Shown: positions 1 through 11,490 of the stretch, in pieces
How the letters are laid out: each line of letters begins with the position of its first letter
How positions within the stretch are numbered: position 1 is the first letter of the stretch
NCBI RefSeq assembly: GCF_004337985.1
Contig: NC_043740.1
Coordinates: forward strand, 62,001 to 126,000
Length of the DNA stretch: 64,000 bases
Reading direction: 5' to 3'
From: Pyricularia pennisetigena
Lineage: Eukaryota; Ascomycota; Sordariomycetes; Magnaporthales; Pyriculariaceae
Translations under genes and position numbers: made by a program
The notes under the pieces: model-generated
What the model was told of the DNA's origin: nothing
Database searches by the model: none
Seen by the model: the letters and a program-made list of their open reading frames with translations, nothing else

Positions 1-1180
1 AGCCCCTTCATCGTAAAAATGCATATGGAAGCTGAGTTATTGTTTTAGACATGAATGCTGCGAAAGACTGTTGGATGCGATGAAGGATGGAAGCTGGAAG
101 CTATCTTGTTGTACTGCTGCCTTTGTAAACTCTGCTTTTTATAGAGAACATGAGAGCAGCTCATCAGAAAAGAAAAACGATAACAGAACAGAATACATTG
201 AGAGTAAAAATTGGGAGATTAAACGGGTCCGAATATCCATCTACGCCGGGGGATAAAAGTATAAATAATCAATGCTCTCATGAATCTCGGCTCGATAATG
301 TCCAATCTTGACAACTTTTCACCGAATCAAACACACTGTTACGGCCATTTTGATCGCAATACACGTTGCCACCAGTCGCGGTTGTCAGAATACCAGCTAT
401 GCGTGTCGTTACATCGCTATTCAGTCGAGAGGAAAAAAGGACGGTAAAAGGCCGAATTTCTGCGCCGTTCAACTTTCAACATCTGAGACATTTAGAAAAG
501 GAAGACGTGACAGGTTTCGAAAGGGTGAGAAGAATGTCATAACTCAGGCGCTCCATTGCGCACACTGCCGTCAGGTGGCTCGTTAAATCATGAGCTAGAT
601 TCGTCAGCCAAGCAGCCGTTTATGTGAGCAGTCTCCACACCTCGCGGAAAACATTGAGGGTATAGCAGTGCCTTCAGCAGTCATAGCGACCGGAATAGCA
701 TCAGTGACGTCCACTGGGTCCCGGGAAGCTGTCGCGACACCTACCCCCTGCCCACCGACAGAGGCAAAGGCAGCTCTACCACGGTTAATGCCATGTTCAT
801 CTGACGGGGAGCCTACTGTCACGGCCAGGGTAAGCATAGCACGGAAGCTAGTCTATTGGCGCCTATCGACGAAGATTCTACTCTGAGGAGAGGAAAGGAA
901 ACAAACAAAGTTCTGAGCTTGACGCGACGTCGATAAAGGTATCACCCTGGTGGGTCGTTGGTCCAGGGTCAGGGTTAGGGTCTGGTGATCTCATGGTCCA
1001 AATGTCACACCTACCACCACTACAGGGGCAAAGTCACGGAATGATCGAACGCTACAGGCTCTGAAAGAAGCCGCCCCGCCGCAACTTGGGGGAGGTTGCA
1101 TCCCAAAAGACTTTGATTTGAGAGAGGATGCCCCCTCTAGATTTCCCCTGGCAGGTAAAGCTTTGCTGCGACCACTTAGT
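1..1180. other. intergenic, no gene recognised
   Basis: Moderate-GC sequence. Short open frames exist on both strands but none has a recognisable domain or a convincing splice context. A short stretch near 965-982 resembles three imperfect TTAGGG units but is too short to call a telomere relic. Confidence 0.5.
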
Positions 1181-1393
1181 ATGGATTCGGAGACGCTTGG
1201 ACAATGGGATGGTTCGCAGCCTGTGGCTCGCTACCCAGTTGTTCCTCAAAACACCGGGTCACTTGGCAATTTGGACAATAGCAGCTGGGCGGACGATGTC
1301 GACTACATCTATGAACATGGAGCAGAGGCCAATTGCAATTATTCGTGGCACAGCCCATCCTTCGACGAGCCCCTACACGAATTGATGGCTTGA
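1181..1393 (+). CDS. possible 3' exon of an uncharacterised fungal protein
   Basis: Open frame with an in-frame ATG at 1181; the frame is also open upstream to about 1118. The encoded segment has an acidic, aromatic-rich core (ADDVDYIYEHGAEANCNY) that resembles, from memory, a short conserved tail in uncharacterised fungal proteins. No upstream exon with clear splice sites was found, so this may be a terminal exon or a gene relic. Function unknown; the family resemblance would need a search. Confidence 0.3.
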   Translation: MDSETLGQWDGSQPVARYPVVPQNTGSLGNLDNSSWADDVDYIYEHGAEANCNYSWHSPSFDEPLHELMA

Positions 1394-1820
1394 GCGAAAG
1401 ATGACTGTGTAAAAGGGTCGCCTTGGATTTAGCTATTATGAGAAAACAGGTCAGCTATGGACTTTGTGTGATTCAAAGACTTACCAGGGGCAGGAGCTTT
1501 GAAGGGACATTGGCTTCACATACTATATGCTGATGCGCGATTGCTAAACATGTTGCAGATAGTTGCTGCATGGCAAGTGCGCACGTCGTGCGCAGAACCG
1601 CAAGATAACGCAAAATTCATATTGTTCGAAAGTTAAAATATTTTCGTTTCCAAGACTCAAAACCAAAATTGGAGTAAATGAAACATATCGTTGCTAGTCG
1701 CGGTGGATGAGGACTACGAAGAGTAACTATTTTATACAAGAAATACGAATTTCAAACCGCGTTACAAAGCAGACGTTTATGAAGAGTACCTAAGGGGCAC
1801 TATCAAGCTAAATCTTGGCC

Positions 1821-2826
1821 TCAGAAAACCTCTGCAAAAACGTGTACAGCACTGCTTATTACTGCGCCAAACAGTGCACAACATGTGCATCCTATCAGAA
1901 GCTCGAACACGTTACCATTTTCAACCTCGATCCATGGCGGCAACTCATCGAGCTTGGACCAGACCATAGAAAGTGTCAAGGTGGGCATTATGTACGGAAC
2001 GCAAAGCAGTAGTCCAATGAGCAGTCTCAGTAGGAAGACAATAGGCTTCGGTGAGAATAAAATCTCCTTTGACTTTTTGAGCCAGGCAAAGCGGCCATAA
2101 GCCGACATGACGACAAGAAAAGTACCGATAACAGTTAGCACTACGCCGGCTATGAGGGTATGGCGGAAATATGGCGTTGTGATTTGTATAAGAGCAGCGT
2201 CGACATTTTCAATATCCTGAAAGTGCTGTTTCAACACTTTCACAATTTCCGGCTCGATGAAAGTAGAAAGGTCAAGAGGCAGGGCATCACATGAGCTTTT
2301 GTCACCGATATGGATACAGAACTCTCCGGTCCCCAGGGAGCAGTTTTTGGGAACTAGTTCTGAAATAAGCTGGGGCGCTTGGCTGATGACTTTGGGTATA
2401 TCTTTAATAATCTGTGGGACCGATGTAGCAACTGCTCCTGCTGCACTCTGGAGATTGTTCAAGATGCTGGAAACACGAGCTCCGGGTTTTATGCCATCTA
2501 AAAGACCTTCTTGCTGCGGGAAACGTCGTTCAAGCGTATCGAGTTTCAGGATTTGCGTGACATCAAACTTTTGAATTTAGCAGCTTGAAAATGCCAAGGA
2601 ATAAAGTGACTTTACTTACTTGCAAGGTGACTATGCCAGACTTTACAGTATCCTCGTTTAAAAGCGCATATGCGCTCAGTATTAAAGTGCAAACAGAAGA
2701 AAGAACTACAGTGGCGAAAGCGGAATGCGCGAGAATTTTCCATTTAAACATGACGACGGCGAGTTGCAGTCCTTTTGTTACGAGGCTCAAATCTATGTTG
2801 GGTGCAATAGCATTTATACAAGCCAT
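1821..2826 (-). CDS. four-helix fungal membrane protein, two exons
   Basis: Exon 1 runs 2826-2620 from an ATG and exon 2 runs 2513-1821. The 106-bp intron has a GTAAGTAAAG donor and a CCCGCAG acceptor, and the frame stays open across it, giving about 299 residues. Hydrophobic segments lie in exon 1 (after FKWKILAHS), and in exon 2 around AGVVLTVIGTFLVV, FLLRLLIGLLLCVPYI and LLIGCTCCALFGAVI. A soluble stretch between helices 1 and 2 contains several cysteines (NCSLGTGEFCIHIGDKSSC), suggesting a disulfide-bonded extracellular loop. I do not recognise a named family. The neighbouring 6624-7551 gene is also a four-helix protein but shows no obvious sequence similarity. The gene looks intact. Confidence 0.7.
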
Positions 2827-3630
2827 GTTGCTTCGTTGCAGTTCAGTTTTGGACCAATTCTAGTCCTTGCGGAGGCCGAGCCTTATGCATCCGTAAAACA
2901 GGCCTAGGAGACTAAATCCTGGCAGATTGTCCCACTTTGAGTAATAGCTTATATGATTGCTGTGGAACGACTGTTGCTAACCAAAAACCGGCGGGGAATG
3001 TTTTGCAATTCACTTCATTCAGCCTTGAGGCCTATTCGCGCCATGGATTCTTTTTCTGTTTTTGCCCACCTCGGCGTTCGTACCTGTCCAGTTCGGAAGA
3101 TTCGGCAATCCCGTCCGAGTTTTTCAGTCCCGAAATCCAAGTGCTGTCGACTATTACCATGCGATCACCTTTCCCAAAGCAATTTTGTCGGGTTTCTGGC
3201 GCCCCATTTGCATGTAGCAAGATTCGCTAGCGAGCAACAGAGAAATTGCGCATTGACAGGCATCGACGGCTAGACATGATATTCAACGCTCCAACCGTTT
3301 TCTTTTTCACTAGTTTCTCCTTTGGGAAGTGCTGCTTTATTCATCTTGTCTCTCAAATTCAAAATAGGTATTTTTCATAAATTCTGTGCATTACTGCCTC
3401 TCAGACCAGGAAATGCTTTACCATTTGTCTCGCTTTGATTTCGCACAGGCATTTCTGTTATGAAATCTGCCCTAAACGAGATTTGAAAAAACGGAACGAC
3501 GCAACGAGCAACAATTATTTTAAACCAGGCTTGGGTCCAGATTCGGCTTCGGACCGAATCTAGGACTGTCAAGGTCTAATTTAACAAAACGTGACCATCA
3601 CCTCTTCCCAATTTCTGACCCAAATGTCCG
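2827..3630. other. intergenic, nothing recognised
   Basis: About 800 bases between two minus-strand genes. It must hold the promoter of the membrane protein gene. No domain-bearing frame was found. Confidence 0.5.
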
Positions 3631-4725
3631 CTAAATCGGGGTTGCGTTTGGCCCGACGCTTTTATTTTTGAAATCCCTGACAAGCCCTGGGTCAATATCC
3701 CTCTCATCAACCCATGTTGGTGTCCAGCATACGAGATACTGTTTGCCGCTGGTTCTTTCGTGAATCCTCTCGTCTAAAACACAGTCCACAATCCATTCAT
3801 CCGTCTTTGAGCCGCGCGCCTTTTGGTTCGTTGGGACATTTTTAACACGAGTAGAAGCCTCATACGACCTCCCTCTCTTTTTGTTTTCTTCCACTAGATC
3901 TGCATTCTTGTTGTCGACCTGGCCGTGACGATCTGCTTTACCCCTAAGGGCTGCTTCATCTTTTTTATCCCCAAAGCGGGAGTTTTTTGCCATTTTCATC
4001 CTTGCAGATCTTCTAGCCAATCTCGGTTCGCTGCCTTTGCTTTGGTCACTCAGAGAAAAGTTGCTTCCCGAAGCAGCTTGCTCCTCTTTTGACACACCTG
4101 CTGACGTGTAGTTCTCGGCTACGGCGGGCAGCAAACATTGCAACACTTTGCTGGGTGTCGGCAATGTCGGGTCTTCATCCCCCACCAGCTGATACTGCGC
4201 AGGACGATACGAAGCACCCATCGGTTCTTCGGATCCTGTACAGAATCTTTGCCGTTTGGTGGGTCGATCCGTTGATTCGACGAGTTGACTCTCGCCAGTC
4301 TCAGTCTTATCAGCCTCTGCTGCCGTTACACCAGGAGACGAATTTTCTTTCGAATCGCCAATCAGGACAGAAGGTTCGGCATGAGTGACATGCTCAGTGA
4401 ACTGCCCTAATGTGAATGCAGCCTCGGCTGCTGGGGCAGTTCTGACTGGATTCTGGGGCAGCGCTGCCAGCGGCAGTTGGGCTGTGTGATTTTCCAAACA
4501 ATGCCGCCTGTTTCCAGACTCGGTTTGCAGCTTGGTGTCAGCACCATAGCTTGGCGTCAAGTGCGATTGGTCTATTTGATGTAGCGATAGATTAAGTCCC
4601 GAATTCGAATTACTGGCCACGGGTCTGGCAGCCACCAGTTGTTTGTTGATATCATGGGAATTGCTAGGGCGACAGGGGGTCGGGAAAAGCCCAAGTGACA
4701 GGGATACTAAGGTTGAACGTAGCAT
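3631..4725 (-). CDS. chromodomain-like nuclear protein
   Basis: Single open frame of 364 residues from an ATG at 4725. Residues 1 to about 310 are low-complexity, rich in Ser, Glu, Lys and Arg, with basic clusters near 155 (RPTKRQR) and 245-255 (RLARRSARMK) that look like nuclear localisation signals. The last 50 residues (DEWIVDCVLDERIHER then GKQYLVCWTPTWVDERDI) follow the chromodomain pattern: a beta strand ending in hydrophobics, an YLVxW core, then a short acidic segment and a C-terminal helix. The expected WEP motif is replaced by VDERDID, so binding of methyl-lysine is uncertain. The first 20 residues look signal-like but the rest is basic, so an upstream exon or another start is possible. 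It lies 7.3 kb from the chromodomain end of the DUF3435 gene, on the same strand. Confidence 0.55.
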   Translation of the reverse strand: MLRSTLVSLSLGLFPTPCRPSNSHDINKQLVAARPVASNSNSGLNLSLHQIDQSHLTPSYGADTKLQTESGNRRHCLENHTAQLPLAALPQNPVRTAPAAEAAFTLGQFTEHVTHAEPSVLIGDSKENSSPGVTAAEADKTETGESQLVESTDRPTKRQRFCTGSEEPMGASYRPAQYQLVGDEDPTLPTPSKVLQCLLPAVAENYTSAGVSKEEQAASGSNFSLSDQSKGSEPRLARRSARMKMAKNSRFGDKKDEAALRGKADRHGQVDNKNADLVEENKKRGRSYEASTRVKNVPTNQKARGSKTDEWIVDCVLDERIHERTSGKQYLVCWTPTWVDERDIDPGLVRDFKNKSVGPNATPI

Positions 4726-6623
4726 TTTTAGGATTTGGTCTCCTGCTCGGCTTGCGATGCTGCTTGCTTTTGCTAAATGGTTACCACCAGCGCGCAGTTT
4801 TTACGACAATAGTTTAACTAAATGCGCATTGCTTTTTGTGATGATTTGTAAGAGAAATGGGTAAGGATAAAATTCGCACTAAAGCAGGATCAAAATAGGC
4901 CATATGATGATGGGTGCAAGGCACACAATAAGCTGTAGTTAAATTTTGTCCTTGTTGATTTTCAGCTTAAGGTTTAAGAACAGTAGAAAAACTATGAGGC
5001 AACACCACAAGCAGCTTTTGGTGTGTCGTAACCCCATTCACATCTTTATTTAGACCTGAAGGTTCCACCAACATCTCAGCCCACGTCATTTCCTTTTTGT
5101 ATTTCTTTCCCGTTCAGACGAGGATATTAGCCTAAGGCCAGCATATCCTGAATTTTACCCAGAAATCTCAAAGTGCTATGACCAAAGAAAGGTCGGGGGC
5201 TCAATTGGGCGAAACGTGCTGGCCTGACAAACAGGGAAGGCTATTAACGTAACGCAGAATTTGGGAAGAATTTTTAATTTTTACAATTATAAAAGCGCAA
5301 TTACAATTTCTACGAACCCCTAGATTGAAATATATTTTTTCGCACAATACCGGTCTGCTATTAGCTACGCGGTCAATTTCAGGAATGCAACTTACCATTT
5401 GGTCTTTTTGTGTCGACAACTGCAATCTAACAGCAGATATAGCATCCAGTATCAAATTGAGGCTGCGCTCCAGATAACGTAGGGTTTAAACAGTCGCACC
5501 GGGCCTCAGCTTTTCTTGGGAGGCCTAAGTGATGAAATCGTGCCTTTTTTCAAGGGTGTAGACCAGGTAAACACTAATAATAGCAAATCGATTTGTGACG
5601 AAACTCATTCATATTGGCTTTTCCCTCTGTCAAAGCTTTTGTTTCATTTTTTTCGAGTTTGAAATGGACCGAGGGCTTGGATAATTGGCGGATCAAAAAT
5701 GCAATATACAGCCAAATGGTATGCGGCGCCTGGAATTTTGCTCCGTATGGCAAAACCACCTAGCATGGAATTTTCGTCGGAAAATGTTTTCGGGGGCAAT
5801 ATAAAACGGAAAAAAGGTGAACCAACTAATGGTTTACTGCAAATTTATTGCAATCTAATATCGATAACGCTAATACTTTCCCTAAACAAATATTGCAGAA
5901 AAATTAACAAACTTTTTATACATACCCGATAGGTAATTAAAGGGGGATAATCGCATATTTATTATCCAACAACTGCTGATTAATTAGAAAATAGCAATTG
6001 TGTTGGGTTTTGTTTTGGTCCGGACATTATTATTCGAATCCGCCATGCGAGTTTGGGTGTTAGGCTATGAGCAGTGCCGCTCGGACGGATGAACAATGTA
6101 TAATGCCAGTAATTCTGTCAGTAAAACGAGCAAAGAGCTAGATTCAACATGTCACAACTGGCCCGTGGGAATTGCAATCGGCCGCACGCTGAGACCTCGT
6201 CGCCTGGGTACGCAGGGCCCCGATAGTCTCGGTGCTGCCGGCGATATCCGGTCCGCGACCTTTCCCAACATACATAAGGCCTGTCCATTTCAGCTTGTCT
6301 CTGTAGCTCAGACGTTTTCGTTCCAGGAAACTCATGGAACTGGTATACCGCATCACTGTCAGACTACCACGTGTATATACTGCGTGTCAGACTTGGCATT
6401 TAATCAGGACACGGAGTATCTATCATACCGTTGACAAACACTTAAATGACGGAAGATCTCTAGTTTAGAGAGAGAAAGAGATGCATATGAACAATAACCA
6501 TCCTGAATTCAAATTGCCCTTTTACTGTGAGAGCCACAGATGCTTTGCAACGAAGACCTGCAATACTCGTTCAGTGCCTCAGCAGTCTATGGTCAAACTC
6601 ACAAGGCTCCTTTGGGGATCCTG
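4726..6623. other. intergenic, nothing recognised
   Basis: About 1.9 kb. The stretch 5200-6000 is AT-rich. Small frames on both strands lack domains and splice support. No repeat similar to the central AT-rich block was seen. Confidence 0.5.
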
Positions 6624-7551
6624 CTAGCCAACCCTGTTTGCGTAAGCCGCTGGAATAGGGACCGGCTGCAGATATGTGTTGACAGAGCTTCCTTGCCCGT
6701 GTACACTATCTAAAGATCTGTCGTTATCGGGATTGGGCCGATGTGAAGAATACTGTAGATAGTTGGGTTGTGGTAAGTGTTCCGCAGCTTTAACAGAGTA
6801 GAATTCCATTCTAGCTTTGTCTCGCCGATCCATCGATTTTTGAAGTCTCCGTAGAGAGTATAAGCGGTAGACAACGATTGAATACAAGCCAATGGTAAGA
6901 GCATCAACAACAATCTCGATAATGATGCAGATGACAGTCCAGTCCTGGGATTATAGTGAACAAGGAATTAGACAGATGCAGCGTTTGAAAAGGATTCTTG
7001 TGCGTAGTTACCTGCAGTCTGCAAAGCAGCGCATAGTCGACACTTTCTTTGAACAGCTCCGAGCGACGGTTTTGCACACACGACCATCCCCACAGGTCTT
7101 GATTATTACTGCTGTTCCGCTGATGCTGAAAAGAAACAGCACTGGTGACCCAAAGAGCTATAGCCAGACCGAATCCTCCGAGAGCTAAGATATTATGGTA
7201 TATCCCAGTCTTTTCCGCCTTTTGGTGCCCTCCACGGCAGTAAGACCAAAAAGTCCAAATGCAGACCAGAATAGAGACACAGGAAACAGCAAGTATCAGT
7301 ATTTGCGGCCACGGGTTTGTTGTAGCAGACCAGGCAGGTAATCCGTTCTGCCTCGGCAGCGCCTTGGTCGCATTGAAGATTGCGAAAGTTGTGGATATCA
7401 TGGCTATGATAATCAAACTGCAACTGAATCCAACTCCTCGCAGCCCAAATTTGGCGATACGAACTTTTGTTTTGACTTTCTAGCAATGAACAGGTCAACC
7501 GTTAGCTTGGGATCTGGACTGCCGAGTTACAGCAATCTCGAATCTGAGCAT
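6624..7551 (-). CDS. MARVEL-like four-helix membrane protein, three exons
   Basis: Exons 7551-7531, 7479-7012 and 6944-6624, with introns of 51 and 67 bp. Both have good donors (GTAACTCGG, GTAACTACG) and acceptors (TTGCTAG, AATCCCAG), and the frame is continuous, giving about 269 residues. Helices: GVGFSCSLIIIAMISTTFAI near residue 20, WPQILILAVSCVSILVCIW near 60, ILALGGFGLAIALWVTSAV near 100, and WTVICIIIEIVVDALTIGLY at the start of exon 3. Basic residues follow helix 4 and the tail is polar. Size and helix spacing fit the fungal MARVEL-like family of plasma-membrane or secretory-pathway proteins; the role here is unknown. The first exon encodes only seven residues, so the start is the least certain part. 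Confidence 0.65.
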
Positions 7552-8705
7552 CGTACTAGATCCTTAGCCTGTAACTTATCCGTCGCAGCTTCTGCATCTT
7601 GCAAGAGCCTCTCTTCTCGGGGAGGTGGTCTGCGTTCGTCATTAGATCCAGCTGTAGTTTCAACGTTCGTACAACTAGTCATTATATCTGGCTGCCGTCG
7701 GTCCTATTGCCGTCGATGGAAATCAGGTAGTTGGAAGGGTCTTAAATTGCTGTCATCTCAGTCGTAATCGCAAGCTAAAGAACCATTTCGACTAAGTGAA
7801 ATGCCTTAAGCTCACGCCAGGAAGTGAGGCGTAGTGAGTGGCCCAATTTTAGGACATGCGTAACTTTTTGTATAGCGGTGCTACTTTTGGGGTCCTGCGG
7901 GATCTTTGCTCGAGGGTCAACTTTTCGGCCTGAGGACTTACTTTAGCCCTGACTAACGTCAAAAAATTCTGCAAAAGCCTGCTGTACTGCACTGCAGACA
8001 AGCGTTGCAATACAGTTTCATCAGCCCGATAACAAATTGCGCTATAATAGTCACGTTTTGGGACACTCAAAGCTCGGCATGCCCAAGTTTAAATTTGAGA
8101 GACAAAAGCGTGGTTGTACTGTAATTTCATTCAGGTTTCTAGGCATCCAGAGGTGGTGTTTATTTCGTAGATAGAACAACTTCTCACCAATAATGTAGTG
8201 AGACATGCGAAGCATGAGCGCCGATAAATCAGCAAGGTTTGTATAAAAGTGGGTTACCCAAAACAAATTCCTGTGCGCCGTCGCAGGCTGCCTCCACACC
8301 CGGCTTGAGCTATGCCTCGGTGTGCGCCTCATAATCGCCGCATACGCCGAAACTAAACAACTCCAAACTCAGTTGCCCTCGGACACGATCTGTATAATAC
8401 ATGGAGACTAGTAGACGCGTCCCCTGTTCCTCACGTCCCATTTTCAGGCCATTGATCACAAGTCAGAATTAGCCCCAAATTTGGGTAGGATGTGAGGACC
8501 ATTTCTGGCTCTTCACAGGAGACTGGACCAGAAATGGGACAAACAGCTCAGGGTGTTTCAGGCATTAAGGTCTTGGCGACTATGGAGCAAGCCGACGCTA
8601 CAAACTATCCGTAATTTCTATGTGTAACGGACCTTGCATGGACCTGTTTTCTAATCCGCCATCGACCTTGGATGTCCTTTTGTCTTTGCTAGATTGTAAT
8701 TTGTA
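7552..8705. other. intergenic, nothing recognised
   Basis: About 1.15 kb between divergent genes (the minus-strand MARVEL-like gene and the plus-strand oxidoreductase fragment). Both promoters should lie here. No domain-bearing frame was seen. Confidence 0.45.
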
Positions 8706-9178
8706 ATGAAGTTTCAACTGTTTGTTACAGCAATGACTGTAGCTGGATTGAGCCAAGCCCAGAATTTCGGAAAAAAATGTATATGTTAACAATATTTTAG
8801 GCTTTTTTTTGCTATTTATATAGGCTTGAGCGACGTGCTAACTTTACAGGGTTTTCTTCCAGTGTAGTGTCCTCGAGGCTGCTGGCCTTGGCAACCGCTT
8901 ATCTAAAAAACACTTTAACAGTTTATGGTGCTTTGTCGTTTTATTGGTCCTTGGATAGCATTGAAATTTCCCCAGCATGCATTTTCGTTCCGCAGTCCGC
9001 CGAGGAGGTCGCCACGGCCGTGAAGGTGCTGGGCGTGTCCGGCGGTAATAACGACCAAAATTTAAAACGTTGCAACCATTGCTGTAAATTCGCTGTGCGT
9101 GGTGCTGGGTACACGGCAAATCCGGGAGCCAACAACATCCAGGATGGCGTAACAATTGACTTTGGTGAATTAGTATAA
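8706..9178 (+). pseudogene. N-terminal fragment of a secreted FAD-linked oxidoreductase
   Basis: Exon 1 (8706-8778) encodes a signal peptide, MKFQLFVTAMTVAGLSQAQN. A 71-bp intron (donor GTATATGTTAAC, branch-like GCTAAC, acceptor TTTACAG) joins in frame to 8850-9178. Exon 2 encodes the start of a FAD_binding_4 (PCMH) domain: YWSLDSIEISPACIFVPQSA, then FAVRGAGYTANPGANN, where the RGAGY.ANPGA stretch is the FAD pyrophosphate-contact region, then DGVTIDFGEL. The frame stops at 9178, about one quarter of the way into a typical protein of 480-500 residues. The rest of the FAD domain is missing. Pieces of the C-terminal half of the same family lie downstream on the opposite strand. Confidence 0.75.
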
Positions 9179-9444
9179 ACATCAGAAATGCAAACAGAAG
9201 CCCATAATACGCAGTGTGCCTTGGGGCGTCCAACTACTTACAAACTTTTGCGAAGGTGAGCCGACACCTCCGGCGCCTTAGGAATCTCCAAATCGATGTC
9301 TGCCTTTCTATTACACCGCTAATATAATTTACCGCTCCAATCTACCCTGAACGTCCAAGCTAGGCCCTGTCGGGAGATTATGGACAGGAGTGGGTGGAAA
9401 TTTGGGGAGGTAAGGCGGGGATGGGGATGCGCCTTATCGCTTGT

Positions 9445-9674
9445 TCACTTTAGATACGCAGTTGTTCGAGCGTTTGACAATTTAAATCCTCCAGGCATAT
9501 TTCGTTGAAACATTCCGTTCGGGTCGTATTTGCGCGCAACTTTTTCCATAAACGCAATGTTTTTGTTGCCATAGCTGCCCAAAGGGTTTTGGCTAAGGTC
9601 GGCGTAATTGAAAAAGAGAAATTCGTCGTCGGCTCCATTTTCGACCGCAAAATTTTTAATGCTGTCCACCCAGG
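9445..9674 (-). pseudogene. C-terminal BBE-domain end of a FAD-linked oxidoreductase
   Basis: Minus-strand frame encoding WVDSIKNFAVENGADD, then FFNYADLSQNPLGSYG and VARKYDPNGMFQRNMPGGFK before a stop. NYADxxQxPLxSYG and KYDPxGxFQ are the signature of the berberine-bridge-enzyme C-terminal domain. The piece is separated from its upstream part (11048-11490) by the Tc1/mariner element at 9678-11045. Bridging the element leaves the two frames one base out of step, so a single-base deletion also broke the gene. Confidence 0.75.
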
Positions 9675-9677
9675 TAC

Positions 9678-9700
9678 CAGTGGGTCACCAAAAATAACGC
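9678..9700 (+). repeat. left terminal inverted repeat of the Tc1 element
   Basis: 23 bases, the exact reverse complement of 11023-11045; divergence begins at once inside the repeat. Confidence 0.9.
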
Positions 9701-9838
9701 AAACGCCTGAATTTTGGCCCGCACCGCGTTTTTGACCATACAATACAAACCACGATTTAACAACGATTCTTGAAGCTATTCACACCGGGTTTTTTATAGG
9801 GAGCAGAGATTTGGCTGTTGTTTATCTACGTGTGATTT

Positions 9839-10962
9839 TCAGTACTTTGTATACCACTCCCGGGCCTGATACAACGCCTCCACACGCCTCGGCATAGAAT
9901 CTATAAGATTATTAACCACCTCTTCTGGAATTGTATTCCAGGCTTCCTCTGCAACCCTAACCAACTCATCTAAGGTCCTTTCGTTCGTAGGAGCTGTAGC
10001 TAAATGGGGGGCCATTTCCATGATCTTCTGCTTTAAAATAGCCCAGATATTCTCGATAGGGTTCATGTCTGGAGAATAGGGCGGCCAGGGTAAAATACGG
10101 ATGCACATGTCCTCGAAGTACTGCTATAACGCGTGCAGTATGGATAGGGGCGTTGTCATGCATAAACACCCTATCTGGCCGCATAAAGGTCGGTATATGT
10201 TCCTCCAATACCTCCTTGGATACGCGTGCAGATACTCCGCCGTTGGGAGTATTGGGATCCCCGTTCATGGGGACCAAAGTACCCAATTCTGAATACCCTG
10301 TCCAACTCCAGAACATCTTGGAATGCCTAGTCCGCTTATAACGGGCCTGTACGAACTTCTTATCGGTTTTTTTGGTGGCTAAGGCTAATAGTTAGTTAAA
10401 TATTCAACGCCGAAATATGGGTACCACTTACACCGAACTGATCGAAAACACCATTCCTGTCTGGCACCTTGGCCACGTTCGATAGTCGATTCGTCTGTAA
10501 AAATAACGGATCTCCAAAAGGAGATATCCTTATCCCGGTGGTTTATAGCCCAAATATACCGCTTTATAGCCGCTTCGCCGCTAAGAAAAGGCCGTGTAAG
10601 TGCCCGGTGGTGTTTTATACCCCAAGATTCGAGATACCGTCTTAAAGTGCTTGTTGAGACGTGGGAACAGGTTTTTCGGCGTAGATCTTCCATGGATATA
10701 AAAGGCCGGTAGCGAATTATATACGTCTTTTATACCACAAATTTTTTTTTGGCCGGCCTCTCCCAGGTCGAGAAACTCCATCCTTTTGGCGTGCATAGCG
10801 GTATACAACCCCGTATACATGCGACGGCAACACTCCTTCTTTAAAGGCGATCCCTTTGGCCGTTCCACCTACGGAAAACGCGCCGTAAATGCGCGATCGC
10901 CGGCGAGGCGTAGAATGTATGCCTTTTGGCTTGGTATCACGCCGTCGTGGCGTAATCGGCAT
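9839..10962 (-). pseudogene. Tc1-like DDE transposase, frameshifted
   Basis: Read from 10962 downward, the product has a helix-turn-helix region (RSRIYGAFSVGGTAKGIAF, then SHVYGVVYRYARQKDGVS and PGRGRPKK), then the catalytic core in pieces: FTDESTIERG (first Asp), MHDNAPIHTARV (second Asp) and PYSPDMNPIENIWAILKQK (third acidic residue). This order fits the Tc1 DDE_3 family. The reading frame changes at least three times between these blocks and a stop lies between the first and second, so no active transposase is encoded here. The substitutions look less RIP-biased than those in the central AT-rich block. Confidence 0.85.
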
Positions 10963-11022
10963 TTTCGTTGGGTGTATGGTGGTGAGGGTTGTGGAGGGTT
11001 ACGCGATTCGAAAAAAAATTTC

Positions 11023-11045
11023 GCGTTATTTTTGGTGACCCACTG
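11023..11045 (-). repeat. right terminal inverted repeat of the Tc1 element
   Basis: Exact inverted match to 9678-9700, followed by TA at 11046-11047. Confidence 0.9.
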
Positions 11046-11047
11046 TA

Positions 11048-11490
11048 ATTATTTGGAGTCGATTAGCCTTTTGCGTTTTGGGTCTTTGTACGCCACCATT
11101 CCGAGAAACAAAACAAGGTTTTCGCTACGATTCTCGAGCCCGAGCACGTTGCCGCCGTTTGCTGCGGCCTGTCGGAACTGCTCCACCGATAAGCTTTGAA
11201 ACACGCATTGCGCCGTAAAACCGAGCGACGGTTCCGCCTCCAGTTTTTTCACCATGTTTAAATAAATTTCAACGGCGTGGGCCATAATATTACCATTGTT
11301 TTTAATTGTCAACGTCCGCCAGGCGTTGTAATTTCCCTGCGGCAATTCGAGATCATTAGCAAACCCAGCAAGCGTTTTGGTACGCATCGCCGAGGTGGCG
11401 CTGCCTGGAATGTTTAAAAACTCGGCAAATCCTGGAGAATCTGCTGTGCCATCGACGTTATGCAGTGCGCTGCTTATGAGTAAAAAGTCA
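11048..11490 (-). pseudogene. C-terminal half of a FAD-linked oxidoreductase, upstream piece
   Basis: Minus-strand frame from about 11490 to 11048 encoding SSALHNVDGTADSPGFAEFL, IPGSATSAMRTKTLAGFAND, then a substrate-domain segment ending FLGMVAYKDPK. This is the region between the FAD domain and the BBE C-terminus in secreted fungal FAD oxidoreductases. It would have continued into 9674-9445 before the Tc1 insertion. Nothing of the FAD domain is found upstream on this strand; instead the FAD N-terminus lies at 8706-9178 on the plus strand, facing this piece. Confidence 0.7.

Larger units (their letters stand above)
9678..11045 (-). mobile_element. Tc1/mariner-type DNA transposon, decayed
   Basis: 23-bp inverted repeats, identical at both ends, start CAGTGGGTCACC and lie at 9678-9700 and 11023-11045. 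A TA flanks the right end directly; at the left end one extra C separates the TA (9675-9676) from the repeat. The 1368-bp element carries a Tc1-like transposase coding region on the minus strand and sits inside the C-terminal half of an oxidoreductase gene. Confidence 0.9.

Noticed and set aside
965..982. Telomere-like AGGGTCAGGGTTAGGG
   Set aside because: Only about three imperfect units; expected by chance and not at a chromosome end here.
7849..8332. Overlapping minus-strand frames upstream of the oxidoreductase fragment
   Set aside because: No domain, no consistent splice joins, different frames without shared similarity.
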